A DNA stretch of 64,000 nucleotides from CAZHGD01 sp964531735 (GTDB lineage: Bacteria > Armatimonadota > UBA10988): the NCBI GenBank assembly GCA_964531735.1, contig CAZHGD010000009.1:1-64000 (forward strand). The letters are read 5' to 3'. The notes under the pieces are model-generated. The model ran no database searches. It saw only the letters and a program-made list of their open reading frames with translations, and had not been told where the DNA came from. This document shows, one piece after another, positions 17,601-24,348 of this stretch (the stretch's first letter is position 1; each line of letters starts with the position of its first letter). The position numbers and the translations under genes are program-made.

Positions 17601-20494
17601 CGACGCCACTGGAAGGCGTCACCGACGTGACTCTGGCGTTCACCGCACTGACCGGTCTGGTGCCGCCGACGGGTGCGCTGGCGGCGACCAACGCCTCCGG
17701 CGTGACGAGCGGCACGGTGAAGTGTGCCGGGCAGGGCTCGACGACGGTCACCGCGACCACCGGCGGGCAGACGCTGACCGGCACGAACACGACCATCACG
17801 TTCACGCCGGCCTCGCTCGACCTGACCAAGTCGACCTTCCAGGCCTTCGTGGGTGGTACGCCGGTGAATGCCGACGGCAGCACCCAGGTGCGGGCCGACG
17901 GTGCCACGCGGGTGACCTTCACCTTCACCATGCGGGACGTGAACAACCAGCCGATCCCGAACATGGCGGCGAACCTGTTCACGCTGACGTCCAGCCCGGC
18001 CGCCGACGGCACGATCCTGCACATCGAGCCGCTGGCCGGCGTGACCAACGCCAGCGGGCAGATTTCCACCTGGGCGACCTGTTCGACGGCGCAGTCGGTG
18101 ACCTTCACCGGTGCGGTGGGTGCCAACACGGTGCCATCGCCGGCCACCGTCAGGTTCGTGGCCATTCCGTTCAGCGGGTCCAAGAGCACGCTGGTGGTGA
18201 CCGGTTCGCCACTGCCGAACGACAACACGAGCGAAGCGAAGATCACGCTGACGCTGAAGAACGACGATGGCAACGCCATCGCCGGCATCCAGGCCAGCCA
18301 GGTCACGTTCACGCCGAACACCGGCTCGCAGGCGGTGACCTTCCGCAAGCAGACCACGGTGACGGACGCCTCGGGCGTCTTCGTGGCCTGGGTGAAGAGC
18401 GCGTTCATCCAGACGGTGACCATCACCGCGGCGGTGGACGCCACGGCGATCACCACCACCGGCACGGTCCAGTTCACGGCGGGCGCCCCGTCGCCGACGG
18501 TCAGTTCGCTGACCTTCGTGCCCGCGCCGGTGCCGCCCGCGCCGGCCACGACCATCGCCGATGACACGCAACTGATCACGGTGGTGGTGACGGTGGTGGA
18601 TCAGAGCCGGCAGGGCATCGCCAACCAGCCGGTGACGCTGAGCGTCACCAACACCGACGGCACGGCCGCTCCTGGGCTGACCGTGGTGCAACCCGCCCTG
18701 ACCGATGCGAACGGCGTGGCCCAGGGCACCATCAAGTCGAAGACCGCCGGTATCTTCCAGGTCACCGCGACGGTGGGCACGGGGGCATCGGCGTTCACGC
18801 TCGGACCGAGCAACATCGCCTTCACGCCGAACCCGCCGGACAAGGACAAGAGCAAGGTCGCGCTGAGCCCGGCCGAGATCGCCGTCACCACCGGTGACCC
18901 GAGTCAGCCGACCACGCCGGCGACCGAGGCGACCGTGACCATCACGCTGATCGATGGTCAGGGCCGCGCGCTGGCCGGCGTCGATCCGGCCACCGTGGTG
19001 GTGGCGGTGAGTTCGCCGACCGGCGTGACGCTCACCCAGCCGACGACGGTGACCGACAGCAACGGCCAGACCACGGCGAAGATCAAGAGCACGGTGCCCG
19101 GCGTCCAGACGGTGACGGTCGTGGCGCGCGCCATTCCGTTGACCACGCAGCCGCAACTCACCGTGCGCAACATGCAGAAGGTGAGCTACGCCATCGGCAC
19201 CTACCTGGCCGGTCTGCCGGTGACGCCGGTGGATGCGCGGCCGGAGGCGGTCTTCTCGGCGCTGCTGCCGAATCTGCGCCTGGCGCGATGGAATGCGGCG
19301 ACCAGCGCCTATGTGGTGTGGTCGTCGGGCATGACCTCCGACGCGCTGAACATCAAGCCCGGTCGCGGCTTCTGGCTGCAGCTCGGTCGCGCTCTGGACC
19401 TGTGGGTGCAGGGCGAGCAGACGGCTGACGGGCCGTTCACGGTGGACCTGCAGAACGGCTGGAACCAGGTCGGCAACCCGTACACCGGGCAGTTGGCGTT
19501 CACGCTGAGCAGCATCGAGGTGCTGCAGAACAACCTGGTGGTCGGCACACTCGGCAGCACGGCCGGGCGCAACCTGGTCGATCCGTACGGCTGGATCTGG
19601 GACCCGGTGAAGGGCTACCTGCTGGTGGTCGACCCGACGGTGACCGTGGGGGCGGGCGTGCCGGGCGCGGTGGAAGTCGGCCGGGCGATCTGGCTGCGGG
19701 CGAAGGCGGACAACGTGAGCCTGCGGTTCAACGGGCCCACGCGGGCCGCGTCGGCCGGTCGCGCCCGGTCGCGGCAGCCGTCGCCGAGCGAGTGGCTGGT
19801 GACGTTGCAGGCAGCGGCGGGTGACAGTGTCGCCCAGACCAACGTCCTGGGCGTCGGCTCGACCCGCATGACTGCGGCCTTGCCGCCGGACAGCCCGGCG
19901 CCGGTGCCGGTGCGGGTGATGCTGAAGGACGAGACCGGGCAACCGGTGGCCGCTGATGTGCGGACCGGCCCGATCACGCGCGTCACCTCCTGGAACGCCG
20001 TGGTGACCGCGCCTGCGCAGACCGACGTGACGCTGAGCTGGCCGAGTGTCAGCCGCGGGTTGCCTGCCGGACACCGCATGTGGCTGGTGGACCCGACCAA
20101 CGGCAAGCGGACGCTGATGAACACCCGGACGTCGTACCAGTACCGGAACGGCACCGGGAACCGCGAGTTCCGCGTTGAGGTGGACCCGCGCGGCCAACGG
20201 TCGCTGGTGGTCCAGAGCATGGGCGTGAAGAATGGCGCTTCGCGCGGCCGGGGCATCCCGGTCGAGTTCACCATCAGCGTCGCCGCCCGGTACACGCTGA
20301 CCGTGAAGGGCCTGCGCGGCACGGTGGTGCGCAGCCTGACCGGTGAGGCCGTGGCTGGCCTCAACCAGGTCGGTTGGGACCGGCTGGACAACTCCGGCCG
20401 CCTGGTACCGGCGGGTGTCTACCAGCTCGAGCTCACGGTGAACACCGATGAGGGCGAAATCAGCAAGGTGACCCGCACGGTGACCGTGGAGTAG
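11618..20494 (+). CDS. Giant secreted right-handed beta-helix protein with Ig-like repeats and FlgD-like C-terminus (copy 2)
   Basis: At 2958 residues this protein has the same domain order as its upstream neighbour. The signal peptide ends near AVA|TDV. An N-terminal SLRAVIAGIN echoes the CSLREA-like start. Beta-helix turns (for example NVISGNAGHGIAV) run to about residue 1830. A linker containing FDRAGNTSEFSRNIG matches DANGNTSEYGRNTG of copy 1. Five Ig-like domains start near 1965, 2069, 2186, 2305 and 2410. The module with ARWNAATSAY, GRGFWLQL and GWNQVGNPY follows, then a FlgD-like end (WDRLDNSGRLVPAGVYQLEL). The N-terminal helix differs strongly from copy 1, and the C-terminal third is clearly homologous. 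An AAGAGGGA site (11605-11612) supports the ATG at 11618; M7 is an alternative. The 11-base gap to copy 1 and the hairpin after the stop suggest one transcript. Confidence 0.85.
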   Translation: MAENALMTTKAAGGRSRSWLRQAVIAALCVGLWGVAAVATDVTNGADNTADPPVAGSLRAVIAGINASPQTASSPINIRVPNITLLRDLPAITKTYTVVTIDSTESDGTTPLTGCTISANWYSVFTGPYSSIGQNTGDDATAATRIITINSPGTAISITGAIAGCRVQGVTVNGGNNVGIAVGPDNAGTIRILDCQVHGTSGTPRPADNIGVTKTNGATLIRRVKTTYSNGAGIRVSGTGSSKGYSSLRIGNRADSSATDTGTVNAATNPSGAFDMVAGSKGVWASLCAQGGIVIGASGANYGGYVAIDSVRCGSTEDGTAGYWYGASLRRWQRYGLQCYTDTWWSNDLYIINSQFSGNYDAGIDINGNNSARLYDNVIGLAADGQTTLKDDNSATGGDGTGNGYRVSTGTYPYQCVSAGGCGLSWRSQGCLENAARNVITGNAGDGVYVSSTADGGLLFGRADSWSDWQRGADAWVANYIGVGKSGRKATPWTTNAGPWNAAPWLTGAWTDTPMRRGNGTTIYSGANPTTMVGSGIRHEGNSCLAVIDAVVSDNADWGIDVNSGTGSSGNAALFVMGCKVGTDTTGDAPTQQQIGNGTVLKDSVSTTATPLTRSGSGSTDWSPYGGGIRISRNGRSVIGAFKVETAEMAGMQTRVYNRVGSAARFLTGDQALNANVISSNVGYGVLVDSGVDQADSSVGISNNRIGLPKSSSAEAFGNGHMRASDLAIAFGAALYPAQFGAGIRFNPGSRGRHMIGGDDAEEANVISGNPLTGIWINSGAVVSVVRNVIGPATAAQATPATSNPYVQAYGVLVERSATGADTAVHVSYTGTGATAQAAKPGAKIIGALPSSDYANANATGTTGGPGYYANVIGGNALYGVAIDDAGDDVVVANTIQNNGRGVLGNAPRMGDLAILLLPTNFAVGGGVSIGALNQSANGTVSVGDDGMTSQTITLNTGHGVAQYRNGVLQAVKNTITSNTYNGVYVRGDGVNKILRNTITGNGTGATNMAEGTTNNHGIKIDGSGANELYSNVVTASRGNGLYITAHATGNNTIGDKYGATSAGAQMRNVFGGNLYNGIRIDGSGANVLRGNLIGILADGTAAGNGATGAATGDGNGIKIIGSGANQIGGSAQEYGNTVGSNSGYGIHITAASQIGTGSPSTGGPNRLQYNLIGVALGDYIGGTTGATTPRGNVKSGVVIDNAGGVAAGGIAATGARSVGQNVLANNTISGNSTTVAGYGVLIDAAGQNTLTANKIGVDWAGAAAVPNGLAATADQGDGVRIAAGTTVAQRIGLPNSTNTAFDNGNVISGNAGHGIAVLSNQSHEIKGNRIGTNLAGTGAVGNALAGIYSSMAGGSGAGTLYVGGPLTGEYNVISGNTTQGIYVTGDANQNITANRIGLVANGGSILANTLQGIWITGTVGANQAQNVLLDNTVSGNQGGGIRIDKGSNTLQLNRVGTDLAGATTMGNTGVGVWFADTTAEATRQQQVIGVATQGNVISGNTGVGLRIDGEGAYTVISNVIGLNLAGTGALSNLSHGIHVTSTSGTNGGTVTIGGNQTNQQNSISGNLGFGIYHEGKQSPVVMANRIGLNANGTAAVAPSSGGASQGNVQGGIYFGGIAATPGAAVTLGGTGASDGNLISGNGGPGVVVGTNCNQAVTMLGNKIGTNLSGAQALGNSGPGVLIQNGQANVVGNATVGNVISGNGTGLLVATPLGQTPLLKRGTRAMNLATAGIHITGNGSNTIQNNSIGCSANGSALVVGGTDTIVGNTGAGVYIERSDASVGGSTVKNNLIRYNGAQGIAVKAGGQENLTGNLIQYNGYTRDTNNVVTDVKLPIDLGADDLVNYPDAANHARRMPTLTRLVPTSTAGQAMLYGVAPVNTTSVEIYLAEDPIPTDASAYDATVRKHHGGTKQLLTTVQMPITQTGDTAFQAQIPVAAADLVCALAFDRAGNTSEFSRNIGLVSTARSTIAASPTSVIGNGTDTSTVTVTLRDAISTPLEGVTDVTLAFTALTGLVPPTGALAATNASGVTSGTVKCAGQGSTTVTATTGGQTLTGTNTTITFTPASLDLTKSTFQAFVGGTPVNADGSTQVRADGATRVTFTFTMRDVNNQPIPNMAANLFTLTSSPAADGTILHIEPLAGVTNASGQISTWATCSTAQSVTFTGAVGANTVPSPATVRFVAIPFSGSKSTLVVTGSPLPNDNTSEAKITLTLKNDDGNAIAGIQASQVTFTPNTGSQAVTFRKQTTVTDASGVFVAWVKSAFIQTVTITAAVDATAITTTGTVQFTAGAPSPTVSSLTFVPAPVPPAPATTIADDTQLITVVVTVVDQSRQGIANQPVTLSVTNTDGTAAPGLTVVQPALTDANGVAQGTIKSKTAGIFQVTATVGTGASAFTLGPSNIAFTPNPPDKDKSKVALSPAEIAVTTGDPSQPTTPATEATVTITLIDGQGRALAGVDPATVVVAVSSPTGVTLTQPTTVTDSNGQTTAKIKSTVPGVQTVTVVARAIPLTTQPQLTVRNMQKVSYAIGTYLAGLPVTPVDARPEAVFSALLPNLRLARWNAATSAYVVWSSGMTSDALNIKPGRGFWLQLGRALDLWVQGEQTADGPFTVDLQNGWNQVGNPYTGQLAFTLSSIEVLQNNLVVGTLGSTAGRNLVDPYGWIWDPVKGYLLVVDPTVTVGAGVPGAVEVGRAIWLRAKADNVSLRFNGPTRAASAGRARSRQPSPSEWLVTLQAAAGDSVAQTNVLGVGSTRMTAALPPDSPAPVPVRVMLKDETGQPVAADVRTGPITRVTSWNAVVTAPAQTDVTLSWPSVSRGLPAGHRMWLVDPTNGKRTLMNTRTSYQYRNGTGNREFRVEVDPRGQRSLVVQSMGVKNGASRGRGIPVEFTISVAARYTLTVKGLRGTVVRSLTGEAVAGLNQVGWDRLDNSGRLVPAGVYQLELTVNTDEGEISKVTRTVTVE

Positions 20495-20519
20495 CCGCGA
20501 GCCGTAGCGAGTGATCAGC

Positions 20520-20544
20520 GGGGCGCCGGCCGAGCCGGCGCCCC
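20520..20544 (+). terminator. Strong hairpin terminator after the giant-protein operon
   Basis: A perfect 11-bp GC-only stem (20520-20530 with 20534-20544) has a CGA loop and lies 26 bases after the stop of the second giant gene. It is followed by GTTGGTTG rather than a pure T run, so it fits an intrinsic terminator with a weak U tract. Confidence 0.7.
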
Positions 20545-20600
20545 GTTGGTTGTGGGGTGGGTGGGCGCTCGTTCGCGCCGGCGAGGATGGGTGTGGGCCG

Positions 20601-20639
20601 GTCGGGCAGCTCACCCCCGAGCCACCTGTCCGCCCGCGG
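20601..20639 (+). repeat. 39-base direct repeat, copy 1
   Basis: Starts GTCGGGCA and contains CTCACCCCCGAGCC and TCCGCCCGCGG. The same 39 bases recur at 20898-20936 with three differences. A shorter echo (CAGTCGGGCAGGTCAC) occurs just inside the end of the MFS gene. Confidence 0.75.
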
Positions 20640-20691
20640 CTGACCGTGTGTCACGTCTGGCCGTCACCGGGCGGCCTGCGTAGCGCCCGGT

Positions 20692-20791
20692 GGGTAGCAC
20701 AGGCTGCCAGCCTGTGCGCGTTCCGGTCCTCAGCCGGCGCGGCGGCCGGGCGCCACCTGGGCCGCGCACAGGCTGGAAGCCTGTGCTACCC
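20692..20791. repeat. Pair of 29-base palindromic repeats in inverted orientation
   Basis: 20692-20720 and 20763-20791 are reverse complements with a single mismatch. Each copy is itself a hairpin: GCACAGGCT and AGCCTGTGC separated by 3 bases. They are flanked by GGGTA on the outer sides and CGCG on the inner sides. The architecture is that of a REP-like pair around a 42-base spacer. I recall similar AGCACAGGCT-type elements scattered in planctomycete-like genomes; that is memory, not a search. Confidence 0.75.
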
Positions 20792-20868
20792 GCTGCCAGT
20801 CCTCGCTCCAACTCCAAGCGGCGCGCGTAGCACCCGGTGCGACCGAGCTGTGACACCGGGTCAGGCCC

Positions 20869-20962
20869 GCGGAGACGGGGAGTTCACGCCTCGCTCAGTC
20901 GGGCACCTCACCCCCGAGCCCCCTCTCCGCCCGCGGAGAGGGGAGTTCACACCTCGCTCAGT
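20869..20962 (+). repeat. Pair of about 30-base direct repeats flanking the second 39-base repeat
   Basis: 20869-20899 and 20933-20962 share GCGGAGA-GGGGAGTTCAC-CCTCGCTCAGT with one single-base gap and one mismatch. They bracket and partly overlap the 39-base repeat copy at 20898-20936, in which CCCTCTCCGC can pair with GCGGAGAGGG. This looks like a tandem mosaic of dispersed elements. Confidence 0.7.
20898..20936 (+). repeat. 39-base direct repeat, copy 2
   Basis: Second copy of the repeat at 20601-20639. Unlike copy 1, its end continues into a self-complementary CCCTCTCCGC...GCGGAGAGGG hairpin. Confidence 0.75.
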
Positions 20963-21023
20963 GAGCGACGTCAGCCCCTGGCCCCTCGCCGCCCGCGACA
21001 GTCGACACCGAGACCGGCCTGGC

Positions 21024-22298
21024 TCAGTCGGGCAGGTCACAGCCCTTCGTCTCTGGGGCGAACCAGATCAGCACCAGACCGATGACCCAGCAGAAGGCCA
21101 TGATGGCACTGGCGTGGGCCTGGCCGCCCAGCATCTGGACCAGCGCCCCGGTGACCAGCACGCCGCCGGCCGAGAGCACGCGGCCGGCGTTGAAGGCCAG
21201 GCCCTCGCCGGTCGCCCGCACGCGGGTTGGGAACAGCTCGGGCAGGTAGAGCGGCAGCCAGCCGAAGAACGAGGCGGCGAAGACGCCACCGACGGCGGCG
21301 AGTGCGAACAGGCGCGGGCCGACGGTGTCGCAGGTGAGGTAGAGCATCCACGAGGCGGCCACGGCGCCGACGCAGAACAGCGCGTAGGACCGTCGCCGGC
21401 CGAGGTACTCGGCCAGCGGCCCGCCGATCAGCGAGCCGGCTATCGAGCCGACCGCCATGTACCAGCTCACCGCGGCCCGCGCGGCGGCGCGCGTGGCCTG
21501 CAACTCCGGACCGCCGCCGACGAGCTTCTCGACCCAGGCTTGCAGCCAGGCTTGGTAGACGCCCCACATGCCCAGGACGGCCACGGCCGAGACGAGCACA
21601 CCCATGACGGTGGCGGGCAGCAGTTCAGGACTCAGGAGTTCACGGAACGACGAGCGCTCGCCGCGCTGCTGTGACTCCTGCCACCGTTCCGACTCCTTGA
21701 CGAACAGCCGGATGGCCAGCGTCAGGACGGCCGGCACGAAGCCCGCCACCAGCGCCCAGCGCCAGTTGATGCCGTGACCGGCGAAGTAGCGGGTGAGCCA
21801 GGCCGCCAGCAGGAAGCCCACGTTGGCCGCGGCGCCGAGCAGGCCGGCCAGCAGAGGGCGCGTGGTGTTGGGCCAAGTTTCCATGACGAGCGCCACGCCG
21901 AGGCCCCATTCGCCGCCCAGTCCCATGGCGCCGAGGAACCGGCAGGCGGCGAGTTGCTCGAAGCTGCGACAGAAGCCGCTCAGCCCAGTAAAGGTGGCGT
22001 AGACCGCCACCGTGGCGATCATCGTCTTCACGCGGCCCAGCCGGTCTCCGAGGCGGCCGAACACGATGCCGCCGACCGACATGCCGAGCAGGAACAGCGC
22101 CACCGTGATGCCGAGGTGGAAGCCGATGGCACTGTTGTCGCTGGTGCCGAGCAGCTCCTTGAGCGCGGGCGGCATGGCCCAGGAGTACAGCCCCATCTCC
22201 ATGCCGTCGAACAGCCAGCCCAGCCAGGCAATCAGCAAGGCGGACCACATGGCGACGCGGTCGGGTGTGCGAGGCGAACGCTCTTCGGCAACCGGCAC
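21024..22298 (-). CDS. Major facilitator superfamily transporter (sugar/metabolite symporter type)
   Basis: This 424-residue inner-membrane transporter has about 12 hydrophobic segments. It shows the MFS loop 2-3 signature (GRLGDRLGRVKTM), an acidic/aromatic first helix (WLGWLFDGMEMGLYSW) and the sugar-porter-like LPELFPTRVRATGEGLAFNAGR between helices 10 and 11. The substrate cannot be read; this subgroup often moves organic acids or sugars with protons. The start is taken as GTG at 22298, because AGGAG lies 6 bases upstream and the protein then begins shortly before the first helix. Starts further upstream would add a basic non-homologous extension. It is divergent from yjbQ with a 118-base shared upstream region. 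Confidence 0.85.
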   Translation of the reverse strand: MPVAEERSPRTPDRVAMWSALLIAWLGWLFDGMEMGLYSWAMPPALKELLGTSDNSAIGFHLGITVALFLLGMSVGGIVFGRLGDRLGRVKTMIATVAVYATFTGLSGFCRSFEQLAACRFLGAMGLGGEWGLGVALVMETWPNTTRPLLAGLLGAAANVGFLLAAWLTRYFAGHGINWRWALVAGFVPAVLTLAIRLFVKESERWQESQQRGERSSFRELLSPELLPATVMGVLVSAVAVLGMWGVYQAWLQAWVEKLVGGGPELQATRAAARAAVSWYMAVGSIAGSLIGGPLAEYLGRRRSYALFCVGAVAASWMLYLTCDTVGPRLFALAAVGGVFAASFFGWLPLYLPELFPTRVRATGEGLAFNAGRVLSAGGVLVTGALVQMLGGQAHASAIMAFCWVIGLVLIWFAPETKGCDLPD

Positions 22299-22416
22299 GA
22301 GCAGCTCCTGGGCAGCAGCAATCTTCGTGTCGTGGGCCGGAGTTCCTACCGGTGGCCGCAATCGTCGCAGGAGGTGGCCGCCGCGTGCCGTACCGTGTGC
22401 CCGGAGCGGTCGGGCC

Positions 22417-22821
22417 ATGACCAAGACGCTGAGCATCTGCAGCACGCGGCGAGACGAGCTGATCGACATTACCGCGCGCGTGGCCGAGGTCGTGGCCGAA
22501 GCCCGGGTGGTCGACGGCTGGTGCGTGGTCTACTGCCCCCACACCACGGCCGGCGTGACCATCAACGAGGGTTGCGATCCGGACGTGGCCACCGACCTGC
22601 TGGCGGCGCTCGATCGGATGGTGCCGCAGGCGGCCGGCTACCGGCACGCCGAGGGCAACAGCACGGCGCATGTCAAGGCCAGTCTGCTCGGCGCGTCACA
22701 GACGCTGCTGATCGTCCAGGGCGCGCTGGGCCTGGGCCGGTGGCAGGCGGTGTGGTTCGGCGAGTTCGACGGCCCGCGCTCGCGCCAGGTGGTGGTCCGG
22801 GTGATGGAGACGAACGGATGA
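22417..22821 (+). CDS. yjbQ: YjbQ/UPF0047 family protein (secondary thiamine-phosphate synthase-like)
   Basis: At 134 residues it has the usual size of this trimeric family. Conserved blocks are CPHTTAGVTINEGCDPDV, HAEGNSTAHVKASLLG (metal-binding His residues) and LGRWQAVWFGEFDGPRSRQ. The E. coli homologue has weak thiamine-phosphate synthase activity, but the physiological role is unsettled. The ATG at 22417 is preferred because the conserved fold starts directly after it; longer frames upstream cover the MFS gene. Its stop overlaps the next ATG (ATGA), so it is coupled to the phosphodiesterase gene. Confidence 0.88.
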   Translation: MTKTLSICSTRRDELIDITARVAEVVAEARVVDGWCVVYCPHTTAGVTINEGCDPDVATDLLAALDRMVPQAAGYRHAEGNSTAHVKASLLGASQTLLIVQGALGLGRWQAVWFGEFDGPRSRQVVVRVMETNG

Positions 22822-23309
22822 AGGTCGGCGTTCTTGCGGACAGCCACGACAACCTGCCGCGGCTGGCGGCGGCGGTGGCGGCGTTCCGGGCCGCCGGCGT
22901 GGGCCACGTGATCCACGCCGGCGACTTCGTGGCGCCGTTTGCCTTGCCGCCGCTGCGTGAAGCCGGGGTGCCGGTGACCGCGGTATACGGCAACAACGAC
23001 GGCGAGCGGCTGGTGCTCAAGGCGCGCTTCGACAGCTTCGGCTGGACGCTGGCCCCGAAGTACGCGTTGGCCGAGTTGGACGGCGTGCGGTTCGCCGTGC
23101 ATCACGAGGACGATCCGGTGGAGGCGCTGGCGGCCAGTGGGCTGTACGCGGTGGTGGTGTACGGGCACACGCACCAGGTGGACCTGCGCCGGACCGCGAA
23201 CGGGACGCTGGTCGTCAATCCGGGCGAGGTCGGCGGCTGGTTGACCGGCCGAGCGACCTGCGTGGTCCTCGATCTGGCGACACTGGAGCCCGAGTTGATC
23301 GATTTGTGA
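22818..23309 (+). CDS. YfcE/MJ0936-type metallophosphoesterase
   Basis: This 163-residue single-domain calcineurin-like phosphoesterase acts in the cytoplasm. The dinuclear metal site can be read in order: DSH (residues 8-10), HAGDF, GNND, and the late GHTH motif, followed by VVNPGEVGGW. The family hydrolyses phosphodiesters such as bis-pNPP in vitro and the natural substrate is generally unknown. It overlaps yjbQ by 4 bases and is followed after 10 bases by the oxidoreductase gene, so a yjbQ-phosphodiesterase-dehydrogenase operon is likely. No frameshift or missing ligand seen. Confidence 0.88.
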   Translation: MKVGVLADSHDNLPRLAAAVAAFRAAGVGHVIHAGDFVAPFALPPLREAGVPVTAVYGNNDGERLVLKARFDSFGWTLAPKYALAELDGVRFAVHHEDDPVEALAASGLYAVVVYGHTHQVDLRRTANGTLVVNPGEVGGWLTGRATCVVLDLATLEPELIDL

Positions 23310-23319
23310 GGAGGCAGTC

Positions 23320-24348
23320 ATGGGCGAGCGGGTAGGCGTAGCGGTGATCGGCGCGGGGGTCATCTCGGCGGCGCATCTCAAAGGCTACCAGGCGGTGGCC
23401 GACCGGTGCGAGGTGAAGGTGGTGTGCGACCTGGATGCCACGCGCGCCGAGCAGCGCCGGGCGGAGTTCGGCGTGGCCGAGGCGCTGACCGACGCCGGGG
23501 CCATCTGGGACCGTGACGACATCGAGGCGGTCAGCATCTGTCTGCCACACAATCTGCACGAGCGGTTCGTGGTCCAGGCGGCGGCGGCGGGCAAGCACGT
23601 GCTGTGCGAGAAGCCGTTTGCGCTGTCGGTCGCCAGCCTGGACCGCATGGCCGACGCTTGCGCCCAGGCTGGCGTGGTCTGTATGAGCGCGCAGGTGCTG
23701 CGGTTCCGGGCCATCTACCAGGCGGCACGGCAGTTCATCCGCAGCGGCGTGCTGGGCACCATCCACCAGACCTGGCGGCGACGGGCCGGCATCACGCGCA
23801 GCCTCGAGCAGAACCCGTGGATCTACAACCACGCGCAGAGCGGCAGCCTGACGGTGCATGGCTTCGGCGCCCATGAGTACGACATGCTGATGTGGCTGCA
23901 GGACGCCACCTGCGACAAACTCTACGCCGCCGGACGCGCCAACAACCCGATCTGGGACAGCGTCGACGAGGTCTCGGCGATCTTCCACCTGTCGGACGGC
24001 AGCTTCGGCAACATGCGGCAGTCGCTCAACTCGCTCGATGGTGGCTGGGACGAAGTGATCATGGCGGCCAACGGCTGTCTGCGCATCGGCGGTGACCGGC
24101 TCGAGTGGCAGCCGTTCGACGGCGAGCGCGTGGTGCAGGAGCACCCACTCGACCCGACCGGCGGCTTCGCCGGCGAGTGTGGCGAGTTCGTCACGGCCAT
24201 CGCCGAGGGGCGCGAACCCGAGGCCAGCGTGCGTCAGGCCCGGTGGGTGCAGGCGGTGATGGAAGCGGTGGAGCTGTCCATTGCCGAGGAGCGGATCGTC
24301 GATCTGCGAGCGGAGTTCGGCGAGTTCGGGCCGATCACCGCGAGTTGA
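23320..24348 (+). CDS. Gfo/Idh/MocA family NAD(P)-dependent oxidoreductase
   Basis: This 342-residue protein has an N-terminal Rossmann fold (VAVIGAGVISAAHLKGY), the catalytic-site motif CEKP (K98) and a C-terminal alpha/beta domain (HGFGAHEYDMLMWL). The family oxidises or reduces hydroxyl groups of sugars, inositols or aminosugars; the exact substrate cannot be inferred. A GAGGAGG-type ribosome-binding site precedes the ATG. It ends 14 bases inside the 3' end of the convergent glycoside-hydrolase-like gene, consistent with a shared sugar-use neighbourhood. Confidence 0.9.
   Translation: MGERVGVAVIGAGVISAAHLKGYQAVADRCEVKVVCDLDATRAEQRRAEFGVAEALTDAGAIWDRDDIEAVSICLPHNLHERFVVQAAAAGKHVLCEKPFALSVASLDRMADACAQAGVVCMSAQVLRFRAIYQAARQFIRSGVLGTIHQTWRRRAGITRSLEQNPWIYNHAQSGSLTVHGFGAHEYDMLMWLQDATCDKLYAAGRANNPIWDSVDEVSAIFHLSDGSFGNMRQSLNSLDGGWDEVIMAANGCLRIGGDRLEWQPFDGERVVQEHPLDPTGGFAGECGEFVTAIAEGREPEASVRQARWVQAVMEAVELSIAEERIVDLRAEFGEFGPITAS

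Larger units (their letters stand above)
20545..21023 (+). other. Non-coding, repeat-packed intergenic region
   Basis: Between the operon terminator and the stop of the convergent MFS gene there are 479 bases without a credible gene. Open frames here translate into Arg/Pro/Gly-rich strings with no ribosome-binding site. Most of the region is made of three pairs of short repeats, listed separately. No integrase, transposase or tRNA-like sequence is visible. Confidence 0.65.

Noticed and set aside
14249..20614. Minus-strand open frame of 2121 residues opposite giant gene 2
   Set aside because: Same reason; low-complexity Arg/Ala/Val/Gly composition, while the plus strand has a signal peptide and recognisable domains.
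20511..21674. Plus-strand 387-residue frame across the repeat region and the MFS gene
   Set aside because: Crosses the terminator and repeats, no domain; lower half is antisense to the MFS transporter.
22417..22469. Upstream ATG at 22469 as the MFS start
   Set aside because: It would overlap the divergent yjbQ coding start and add a basic non-membrane tail; the GTG at 22298 has a good AGGAG.
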